Positions 44,201 through 51,575 of a stretch of 64,000 nt of DNA are shown piece after piece. Under the pieces are notes generated by a model. That model worked only from the letters and a program-made list of their open reading frames with translations, was not told the origin of the DNA and did no database searches. The position numbers and the translations under genes are program-made. The first letter of the stretch is position 1; each line of letters starts with the position of its first letter. This DNA is from Ancylomarina salipaludis (GTDB taxonomy: Bacteria; Bacteroidota; Bacteroidia; Bacteroidales; Marinifilaceae). Location of the stretch: the NCBI RefSeq assembly GCF_004122035.1, contig NZ_SAXA01000003.1:186001-250000 (forward strand). Reading direction: 5' to 3'.

Positions 44201-45515
44201 CATAATACGATGGAAAAACAGTTAAGTCCAGGCCGACAAGCAGGTTGTAATATGACAAATTGAAAATGCCATCATCCCCATTTAAATAGGTTGGACAAAG
44301 TATCACTTTAACTTTATCGTTTATTGAATTATTTAAACCCAATTGTTGTATTTCATTGAGAATAAAATCGTGATTTGGGTGGTTTAATTCATGAGTGATA
44401 AAGGGTGACGAGAGGCTATGATTATTAGTTGAATTTGCGATGTTTTTGATTAAATCTTGTCGGGGACCTTTCTGGTCTCCCGGAATTAATAGGTAGGCTA
44501 CGATTTCCCGATTAAGACTTCTGTTCTGATTGAGTTTGGCTAAAGATTTTAAAAAAATATCAATGCCTTTATTTTTGTACTCGTAACGGCCACTGGTTCC
44601 GACAAATAGGGTGTCTACAGAGAGTTGATGTCCAATTAAAGCTTCGGTAACCTGTTTGAATTTTTTTCGTGCCAGGCTTCTTTTTTCCTCAAGTTCACTA
44701 TCTGTAGGTACAAAATCGTCTTCGAAACCATTAGGGGTGATGATATTAACCGGACGATTATAAAATTGTTGGCATTCACGAGCCGTAATCCGGCTTACTG
44801 TAGTCAGGCAATCAGCGGTATTGGCGGCTGCATTTTCCAAAGAACATTTTGATTCAACATGGTATTGTTTTGCTTTTAATTTTGTATCGAAAAGAGACAA
44901 GTTATCGTACAAATTTTCGTTATTACTTGCTAATACCCGCCCCATCATAGTCGCATGTGTGGTAAACATCGTGGTGATTTTCGGAGATTTCATCTCAATA
45001 TAAAGGCATCCTGCACCTGACATCCATTCATGGAAATGAGCTAGTGGGATATCAGAATCGGATAAATGAGCGTTGATGAAATTTTCGATCACCATCCCAC
45101 TGGCATAACCAAATAAAGCTGCCTCAACATATTCCCATTCAGCATTCAGAGATTCCAATTTATACACTTCCCATAGGCGTGTGAATATCTCATTTTGGCG
45201 GGGGATTAAACTCTTAAAATCGATAAGAATGGCAATTGGATTTCCGGGGATTAACCAACGACCAATTTTTAGATTTAATCCAGAATCAGCCATTTGAACT
45301 CTCCATTCCTTGAATAGAGTTAAATCTTCTTCGAATTCCTGACATGGGTTGTTTTCATTCCAAAAATCAGGGCCGATGTAGATGATGTTGTCACCAAAAG
45401 TTTTTTTTAGGGATAAAGCTTTTGTTGAAATAACGGTATGTATACCTCCAACTTTATTACAAATTTCCCAACTAACTTCAAAAATATGACTTGGTTTTGC
45501 ATTTATCTCCTTCAT
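41268..45515 (-). CDS. Glycogen synthase (GT3-like) fused to alpha-glucan phosphorylase (GT35)
   Basis: A 1415-residue two-domain protein for both building and breaking glycogen. The N-terminal ~560 residues are a glycogen synthase of the GT3-like branch: [20 protein letters not shown], then [10 protein letters not shown] and [18 protein letters not shown]. The linker [21 protein letters not shown] begins the alpha-glucan phosphorylase domain. [25 protein letters not shown] is typical of the shorter GT35 branch, and [14 protein letters not shown] carries the PLP lysine, about residue 1170. Phosphorylase of this kind uses linear glucan. A fusion of the two is known in Bacteroidota. It is transcribed with GH57 and GT4 genes. 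Confidence 0.9.
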   Translation of the reverse strand: [1415 protein letters not shown]

Positions 45516-45683
45516 AATTTATCTCCTCAAAAATTATCAATAAAAAAAATATTTGTCATAATTAGATTGTTGTCAAGCTATTAAAAGGTTTTGTTTTGAT
45601 TTTTTAACGAACCTGCATGTGCTGTATTTTGTAAAATGCATCCTTGTTATTGAAACTTCCGATGGTCGTTATATAAGCTTCAT

Positions 45684-46883
45684 TTAAGATTCTGATGTTG
45701 ATGTTATTTTTGGTATATCCTTTTCTTTCAGGCAGATTTTGAAATCGCTTAAAATATTCATATAGTTAATAAATGCTTCATAGGGTGAACTGAATGGGTT
45801 GTTATGAATATTGTTATTTGTGAAAGGCTTTGTACACATAAAATAGAAGTGGTCTGATGCTTGCAGAAAGCGCCAATCTTTGTTTAAGCGGGCGTCGTTT
45901 ATTTTTACGATGCTAGCGTTTAACTCATACAATTTATTCAAAGCTTCGTTTTGAATATGATTCCCCAGTAAAGGGGATAGGTCTTGTTCTTTATCGACAC
46001 AAGCAATAGGGACTGGAATCTGTATTTTGGAAACAGCTTGGTAATTTGAGACAATCTCGGATACTTTGGCAAATTTGAATTCTGAGTCTCGTATAACAGT
46101 TTCAGGTAAGTATCTTAAGAAATCAAATATTCCTGTTTCTTTGGATTGATATCCTCCGATGGTTTCATAATTTAAAAAAATATTGACGATTTGTTCTTTT
46201 TCATCAAGTTGATTAAGATTTGCAACAAATCTCTCAGTTGTTAAGCCACCATCAAAATTGAATCCCCAAGCAATATCGTTACTAAATTTACAATTTCTCA
46301 TTAAGACTTTAAGTTTAGGGGATATTGAATTGCAATAGAGGTAGTTTGGGCTTTTCCATTTTAAAATATGTTGAGCTCCTTCAGCTAAAATGCCATGGAA
46401 GCCAAGTTCAGCTATTGTTTCGCCTATACTATCGGAATAAATGAGTTCTGTATTTTTGAAAACCTGAGGTTTTTGCCCAAAAAGGTCTTCTATACGCTGA
46501 GAGTGTGTCTCTATTTGTTTGATGAATTCAGCCTTATTTTTGAGTGAAACTAAAGAATGTGAATCTGTTTCTGATAAAAATTCAACATAACCTGTTGTTG
46601 CCAGCTTTTGAAAGCTTTCAATGACTTCTGGAGCATAAAGTTCAAATTGATCAAGAGCTAAGCCCGAAATTGAAAAGGATATTTTAAATTTTCCTTTTAG
46701 TGCTATAAGTAAGTCTAACAGAACTGCATTGGCTGGTAAATAGCAGGTGTCTGCAAGTTTTCTTATAATGTTTTCGTTGGTGTAATCATCGTAATAATAG
46801 TGCTCGTTACCAATATCAAAAAAACGATATTGCCTCAGTCTTAGTGCTTGGTGTACCTGGAAACAGAAACAGAGAGCTTTCAT
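45684..46883 (-). CDS. GH57-family glycoside hydrolase
   Basis: A 399-residue cytoplasmic protein of GH57 (alpha-amylase, 4-alpha-glucanotransferase or branching-type). The start LCFCFQVHQALRLRQYRFFDIG and the LSETDSHSLVSL and FKNTELIYSD segments (the latter holding the catalytic Glu) are family motifs. No signal peptide. It lies 44 bases downstream of the GT4 gene on the same strand, with the synthase-phosphorylase gene after it, so the three form an operon for alpha-glucan metabolism. Exact activity cannot be told from sequence. Confidence 0.85.
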   Translation of the reverse strand: MKALCFCFQVHQALRLRQYRFFDIGNEHYYYDDYTNENIIRKLADTCYLPANAVLLDLLIALKGKFKISFSISGLALDQFELYAPEVIESFQKLATTGYVEFLSETDSHSLVSLKNKAEFIKQIETHSQRIEDLFGQKPQVFKNTELIYSDSIGETIAELGFHGILAEGAQHILKWKSPNYLYCNSISPKLKVLMRNCKFSNDIAWGFNFDGGLTTERFVANLNQLDEKEQIVNIFLNYETIGGYQSKETGIFDFLRYLPETVIRDSEFKFAKVSEIVSNYQAVSKIQIPVPIACVDKEQDLSPLLGNHIQNEALNKLYELNASIVKINDARLNKDWRFLQASDHFYFMCTKPFTNNNIHNNPFSSPYEAFINYMNILSDFKICLKEKDIPKITSTSES

Positions 46884-46927
46884 ATTTTTTAGTGTTTATT
46901 TGTTTATATTTTTTACATTTTTTACAT

Positions 46928-48241
46928 TCAAAATGCATTTATCAGGTGATTTGATGCTTCAACGGCTTTTTTGTAGACGTCATAAACATTGAGTGCCGAG
47001 TTTTCCCATTTTAAATCATCGACTTCGGCCCGGCCACATTCTTTAAACATGATTGGAAGTGTATCGTAGCTTATGATGCCATAAATGGTATCGGCTATCG
47101 CATCAATATCCCAATAGTCCAATTTGGCTACATAATTTAGAATTTCAGAAACGCCTGATTGTTTCGATATAATGGTTGGGACATTGGATTGCATGGCCTC
47201 TAATGCTGAAATGCCAAAGGGTTCCGATACGGAAGGCATCACATAAACATCACTTAGGTGAAACATTTTATATACATCTTTCCCCCTCAGAAATCCGGTG
47301 AAATGGAATTTATCTGCGATACCGAGCTGAGCAACACGATCAATCATTTTCTCAAGCATATCGCCACTTCCTGCCATAACGAATCTGACGTTGTCACTTT
47401 TTGGTAAAACTTTATAAGCCGCTTCAACAAAATATTCGGGTCCTTTTTGAAATGTGATACGTCCCAAAAAAGTCACAATTTTTTCTTTAACACCTTTAGG
47501 TGTTTCCTTTTTTTCTTGCAGATTAAGACTGTCAACAGCATTGTAAACAGTCGTGACTTTATCAGGATTTTGTCCGTATTTATCAATTACAATCTGGCGG
47601 GTTCTATTGCTGACTGTAATAATCTGATCGGCTGCATCCATCCCCATTTTTTCCAGGTCAAAAACTTTAGAATTCACAGACCCATCACTGCGGTCGAATT
47701 CAGTAGCATGAACATGAATGACCAATGGTTTTCCGGAAACGTCTTTAGCAGCAATGCCTGCGGGGTAGGCTAACCAGTCATGGGCATGTATTACGTCGTG
47801 ATCATTCTCGAGACTGATAGCGGAAGCAACATAGGCATATTTGTAAATTTCCTCGATGAGGTTTTCACCATAATTACCTGAAAAGTCGATTTTACCTTCT
47901 GAACTGATATTCAGGAAACGTTTTTTTTCAGTAAGGTCTTTACTCCTGAAAGTATACTGCTTCTCAGGGTCGTTGTATGGAATAAGGGTGGCACTAACTT
48001 CGAGATATTTGTGTTTTTGTTTAAATTCCTCAATCTGTTCCTTAACTTGAGTTATTTTAGTATTATTGGCTCCCATCAATTTTATGGTATTGTGCTCTTC
48101 GTCGCCATAGGTTTTGGGGACTACAAACACAATATCAAGCTCCTTAATTTTGGACATCCCTTTTGTTAGTCCATAGCATGCTGTACCTAAACCACCCGAA
48201 ATATGGGGTGGAAACTCCCATCCAAACATTAATACTTTCAT
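46928..48241 (-). CDS. GT4-family glycosyltransferase (glycogen synthase-like)
   Basis: A 437-residue GT-B glycosyltransferase. The N-terminal loop reads MFGWEFPPHISGGLGTACYGL, the glycine-rich glucosyl-donor loop in GT4/GT5 enzymes, HAHDWLAYPAG follows, and the C-terminal EPFGISALEAMQSNVP is the EX7E-type donor motif. It is the first gene of the minus-strand glycogen operon with the GH57 and synthase-phosphorylase genes. It probably makes or extends alpha-1,4-glucan or a primer; whether maltose-1-phosphate or glycogen is the product is undecided. Confidence 0.85.
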   Translation of the reverse strand: MKVLMFGWEFPPHISGGLGTACYGLTKGMSKIKELDIVFVVPKTYGDEEHNTIKLMGANNTKITQVKEQIEEFKQKHKYLEVSATLIPYNDPEKQYTFRSKDLTEKKRFLNISSEGKIDFSGNYGENLIEEIYKYAYVASAISLENDHDVIHAHDWLAYPAGIAAKDVSGKPLVIHVHATEFDRSDGSVNSKVFDLEKMGMDAADQIITVSNRTRQIVIDKYGQNPDKVTTVYNAVDSLNLQEKKETPKGVKEKIVTFLGRITFQKGPEYFVEAAYKVLPKSDNVRFVMAGSGDMLEKMIDRVAQLGIADKFHFTGFLRGKDVYKMFHLSDVYVMPSVSEPFGISALEAMQSNVPTIISKQSGVSEILNYVAKLDYWDIDAIADTIYGIISYDTLPIMFKECGRAEVDDLKWENSALNVYDVYKKAVEASNHLINAF

Positions 48242-48736
48242 ATTGATAGTTTTTTTAAAACTATTGGGTGTATAGGTAGGAAAGTAAAATTCTAAATGAC
48301 AGCCTGTTGGTATATGTTAAATCATTTTTTTAAAAATATATTTTAAAATCCAGATTGAGCTTTTGTTAAAATTATTTTAGTCAGCCATAGAATAAAGTTC
48401 AATGTTTATTTTATAATTCTATCGGGTAATAAAGGTATTGAAAAATAATTTAAAGAAGGAATTTAGTATTTGTAATTATTTAGTTATGATGTGTTTATGG
48501 GCGTATTATCTTGTTTTTTTGATTATTTATTTAAAGAATTATTTTACTCTAAATAAACTTTATGTTTAATTTAACATTGGCTGTATAGCGCATTTATTGA
48601 ATGGGCATTTTTTTCAAAATATGTATTTTAAAATTAGTTAGTAGTCATAATCTGAAACTAAAATTATTTCATATTTTCATCATTTTGAACTGTTAATGAG
48701 CAGTATGTTTTTATATTAGATTTGACAGTTGTAATT
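48242..48736. other. AT-rich intergenic region
   Basis: About 495 very AT-rich bases between the start of the GT4 gene and the pepD fragment. It must contain the promoter of the minus-strand glycogen operon. No gene, RNA or repeat was recognised. Confidence 0.4.
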
Positions 48737-49083
48737 GAAATTGAGTATACAGCTTATTAGCCGGGATGGGCTCCAAATTCAAGTTCTGAGATTTTAAAAG
48801 TGGCTGTGGCTTCTTACGAGCGTTTGTTTAATGTTGAGCCTATTGCCCGTTCATTCATGCGGGTTTGGAGTGTGGTTTGTTCCTTGAGAAATACCCAAAT
48901 ATGGATATGATTTCTTTTGGACCAAAACTACGTGATGTGCATTCACCAGACGAGAGAATCAATATTGAGACTGTAGATAAGTTTTGGAAACACTTGTTGG
49001 ATATATTAGTGAATGTCCCTTCAAACTAGGCCTGACTTATATAGATAATATGTATAGCGACTCCACAAGGAGTCGCTTTTTTT
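48737..49083 (+). pseudogene. pepD: Decayed second copy of the pepD 3' end with its terminator
   Basis: From GAAATTGAG at 48737 this matches pepD from 36780 to its stop and on into its terminator hairpin (37098-37128). The left part is diverged; from about 48895 it is nearly identical, with only a few substitutions up to the stop at 49026. A one-base deletion (CCGTTCATTCATG where pepD has CCGTTCGATTCATG) breaks the frame, and the fragment lacks the first ~390 codons. It cannot make a functional peptidase. It is in the same orientation as pepD, about 11.9 kb away, across the glycogen cluster. Confidence 0.9.
49056..49083 (+). terminator. Terminator copy behind the pepD fragment
   Basis: AGCGACTCC-ACAA-GGAGTCGCT followed by six or more T. 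It is the pepD terminator with a changed loop. Confidence 0.7.
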
Positions 49084-49251
49084 GCTGTTTATTCTTATTC
49101 GAAATTGTTTGTTATTGATGGCTTTTGGTTTTTTATTAAAGAAAAAAATCCCGATTATATTATTATTTTATGACATAAAGACCTAACTTGTAGACACTAA
49201 TCAATATTGTATTACAATATACAAAGTCCAAACCTAAACTAATTTGACAAG

Positions 49252-49482
49252 ATGAATTTGCAAACTGAAAAATTAGAATTAATTGAATGGCTCGTAAAAC
49301 AAAGTGATTCAGATGTAATCGAGAGTATTAAAAAGATCAAAGGTGAACACATCAACTCGTATAATGTTGAAAGGGTGTTGACTCATGAAGAAAGATGCCT
49401 CCTTTATAAAATTCAATTTTTAGAAGGAAGAAGTCCTAAAGAGCAAGATGAGTGCCGAGAGTTCTATGAGCAGTACTTGTAG
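49252..49482 (+). CDS. Small hypothetical protein (76 aa)
   Basis: MNLQTEKLELIEWLVKQSDSDVIESIKKIK begins a 76-residue acidic protein. The start resembles Bacteroidota short proteins that precede RelE/ParE-type toxins (EKLELIxxLL...ESIKKI), i.e. antitoxin-like. No toxin gene follows: a perfect palindromic terminator comes immediately after. It may be an orphan antitoxin or an unrelated small regulator. Coding potential is supported by its own leader, start codon and terminator. Confidence 0.55.
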   Translation: MNLQTEKLELIEWLVKQSDSDVIESIKKIKGEHINSYNVERVLTHEERCLLYKIQFLEGRSPKEQDECREFYEQYL

Positions 49483-49485
49483 AAT

Positions 49486-49521
49486 ACAAAAACGACTGAT
49501 CAATTGATCAGTCGTTTTTGT
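49486..49521. terminator. Perfectly palindromic terminator
   Basis: A 36-base perfect palindrome (ACAAAAACGACTGATCAA and its complement) ends both the small plus-strand gene and, from the other side, the 190-residue gene at 49547. Confidence 0.85.
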
Positions 49522-49546
49522 TTGTTGTGTAAAGAGAATAAATTCT

Positions 49547-50095
49547 TTAAATCTTCACGCCATTGTTATGAAGAATTGTTTTGACTTCGCTACCCAGTTG
49601 CGAGTAGATTAAGCTTACCTGAGCATTTACTTTATCGTTATCCATGTCTAACAAACCGAGTAAAATATAGGCCGAGCGGGCATCATTTAGGTCATTTTTT
49701 ATCAATTCCAACAGAATTTTGGCCCCCGAAACGGCTTCCTTATTTGATATGATAGAAAGGTTAACAAAGAATTGACTGGCTGTACGAATGATATTGGCAT
49801 CCTCTTCAACCTGAATGAAAGGAAAAAGGGCCATAATGGATTTGGGCTGTTTCTTTCTGATGTTTGCACTTAAAGCGGTTAGCATTTTTGTTCGCTCAGT
49901 AGTCGTGGTTTGTGTGGATAGAAACTCATACATTTCGAAAATGGTGAGTATCATGTTTTTATTTTGCGATTGTCCGTAAAGCAGGAAGGTTCTGAAGCAC
50001 ATCACCTGTAATTCAGATTTATTCAGTTGATTCCATTTCTCTTTTTGAGGGGCTATTTGATCAAGGTAGCTATAGTCTTGTGTTTTTTCTGACAT
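49547..50095 (-). CDS. Hypothetical protein, helical repeat-like
   Basis: A 182-residue cytoplasmic protein starting at ATG 50095 (MSEKTQDYSYLDQIA); an in-frame ATG 24 bases upstream (MPHYNLFN) is less likely. It is almost all helical with a repeated helix-turn-helix rhythm (SIMALFPFIQVEEDANIIRT, SAYILLGLLDMDNDK), as in HEAT- or TPR-like solenoids. No catalytic motif, signal or membrane segment. It stands alone between the tRNA-Leu gene and a palindromic terminator. Function unknown. Confidence 0.65.
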   Translation of the reverse strand: MSEKTQDYSYLDQIAPQKEKWNQLNKSELQVMCFRTFLLYGQSQNKNMILTIFEMYEFLSTQTTTTERTKMLTALSANIRKKQPKSIMALFPFIQVEEDANIIRTASQFFVNLSIISNKEAVSGAKILLELIKNDLNDARSAYILLGLLDMDNDKVNAQVSLIYSQLGSEVKTILHNNGVKI

Positions 50096-50244
50096 ATTGA
50101 ATAAATTATAATGTGGCACAAAGATATAAAAAGCCTTGAAAGCATATTTGAGCTTAGGCTTTGAAAATCAGTTTCTGATCGATTTTTTAAGAAACTTTAA
50201 TTCGATTTGCAGCCTTTATTCCTTTTTTAATGGAACATATTTAT

Positions 50245-50252
50245 TACTTTTG
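50245..50252 (+). promoter_or_regulatory. Candidate -7 box of tRNA-Leu
   Basis: TACTTTTG matches TAnnTTTG, 12 bases before the tRNA 5' end. Confidence 0.5.
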
Positions 50253-50264
50253 CTATCGCAACAA

Positions 50265-50348
50265 GCCCAGGTGGCGGAATTGGTAGACGCGCCAGCTTGA
50301 GGGGCTGGTGACCTTATGGTTGTTCGGGTTCGAGTCCCGATCTGGGCA
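50265..50348 (+). tRNA. tRNA-Leu (anticodon GAG)
   Basis: An 84-base cloverleaf. The acceptor stem GCCCAGG pairs with TCTGGGC, with A as discriminator. The D arm contains GGTAGAC, the anticodon stem CCAGC/GCTGG encloses TTGAGGG (anticodon GAG, reading CUC/CUU Leu codons), there is a long variable arm typical of Leu, and the T arm has GTTCGAGTC. CCA is not encoded. A terminator follows. Confidence 0.97.
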
Positions 50349-50351
50349 CAG

Positions 50352-50387
50352 AAAGCTTTGTAAATCGTTGATTTGCAAAGCTTTTTT
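50352..50387 (+). terminator. Terminator of tRNA-Leu
   Basis: AAAGCTTTGTAAATC (50352-50366) pairs with GATTTGCAAAGCTTT through a GTT loop, with a T run. Confidence 0.8.
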
Positions 50388-50550
50388 TATGTATTGAACG
50401 TTTGTGTCAAAAGCTTCTTTTTCTTGAGAAAGAATAAGTCCTCAAATCAAAGCCCCAGTTATTTATGGATAGGATATATTTTTTACTTTAAAAGCTAAAA
50501 AAATAAACGGGTTATATTATACTGTTTCTTTAAAAGTCAACACCTAAACA

Positions 50551-51258
50551 TTATCTTACAGTGACATGAATGCATTTTGTTTGACTTTCAAGCAGAACGT
50601 AACATTTACCTTCAGCCTGCAATTTAATTAATACGCGAAGCAATATATTTCGAAGGCGGTATGTGTAAACAGGTGCACTGTTACCTCTCTCAAAAAAACG
50701 CGTTTGTGAGATATCAAAGCTCCGGCCATAATAATGCGATGAATTATTTGGTGTTGCGTTTACATTGTTTTTGCGCAGCGATTTTTGATCTTCGAGAGTC
50801 CGTAATATTGATGTTACTGAAAATCGATATTTTCGAATTCCCAATTCTTCGAGTTGGTCACAAAAAGTTTCGCCAAGCAGGTCTAAAAATTCGCCAGCTG
50901 GTTCTTGCAGATAAGGAAGTGAATTTGTTAAATGCGGTATTTCGTAGTATTTGTTATCGGTTATTTCGTCAAGATCATAGTGGCGCTCAAACTTTTTTGG
51001 GTTTGTCTTATATTCGTCTTTTGAAACCAAAGGCTTTTTCAAACCTTTTGCTTGAGCCAGCTCAAGATGAAAATTATTATTATAACGGCGTAGAGCTCTA
51101 TTTTCGTTTTTTGTAAGTATTGGAACAGAGACCTGGGCTTCGGTTTTGCCTTTGGGTGTTAGGTTTAGAGATGTGATCAGTAACAATATAATACCTGCGA
51201 ATATTGCCGCGGCCATTAAAATTTTACGAATACTATATCTTTTGTTTTTTTTATTCAT
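50551..51258 (-). CDS. DUF5715 protein, M15-peptidase-like
   Basis: A 235-residue protein with one N-terminal membrane anchor or uncleaved signal (about 14-31). The C-terminal half has SILRTLEDQKSLRK, SSHYYGRSFDIS and a final CIHVTV. The H-x6-D spacing of SHYYGRSFD plus a later His is the zinc pattern of D-Ala-D-Ala carboxypeptidase-like (M15) domains, which DUF5715 resembles. It may act on peptidoglycan in the periplasm. Positions of the third ligand are inferred. It is located between the tRNA and the TamB gene. Confidence 0.65.
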   Translation of the reverse strand: MNKKNKRYSIRKILMAAAIFAGIILLLITSLNLTPKGKTEAQVSVPILTKNENRALRRYNNNFHLELAQAKGLKKPLVSKDEYKTNPKKFERHYDLDEITDNKYYEIPHLTNSLPYLQEPAGEFLDLLGETFCDQLEELGIRKYRFSVTSILRTLEDQKSLRKNNVNATPNNSSHYYGRSFDISQTRFFERGNSAPVYTYRLRNILLRVLIKLQAEGKCYVLLESQTKCIHVTVR

Positions 51259-51575
51259 GTCAAGTTTTTAATCACATAAAAGTAAAAAAAAACAAACTAC
51301 AATTATTTCCAGACTCTCGTTATTTTGTTGAATGAATACGATAAGTTGACTAGTCTTTCAATACTTTACTTGCTCAGATTCAAAATTGAACATCAGGCTT
51401 AGAATTTATTCTATGACCAGCAGTAACAATGTCTTCCAGGTTTTAGCATTTTATTTTACGAGTTATTGTTCTTTTTCTTATGGGCGAATTTCTAAGGATT
51501 CTTCAGGTGTCGAATTTGTGTTTAATTTTCCTGATTTAGAGTTGTTTTTTATGTAATTTGATTGTGTCGCTATTT
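51259..51575. other. Intergenic region
   Basis: About 317 bases between minus-strand genes. No frame, RNA or repeat was recognised; it probably holds the promoter of the 50551 gene. Confidence 0.4.

Noticed and set aside
48737-49026. Functional short peptidase from the pepD fragment
   Set aside because: The fragment lacks the first ~390 codons with all early metal motifs and carries a one-base deletion.
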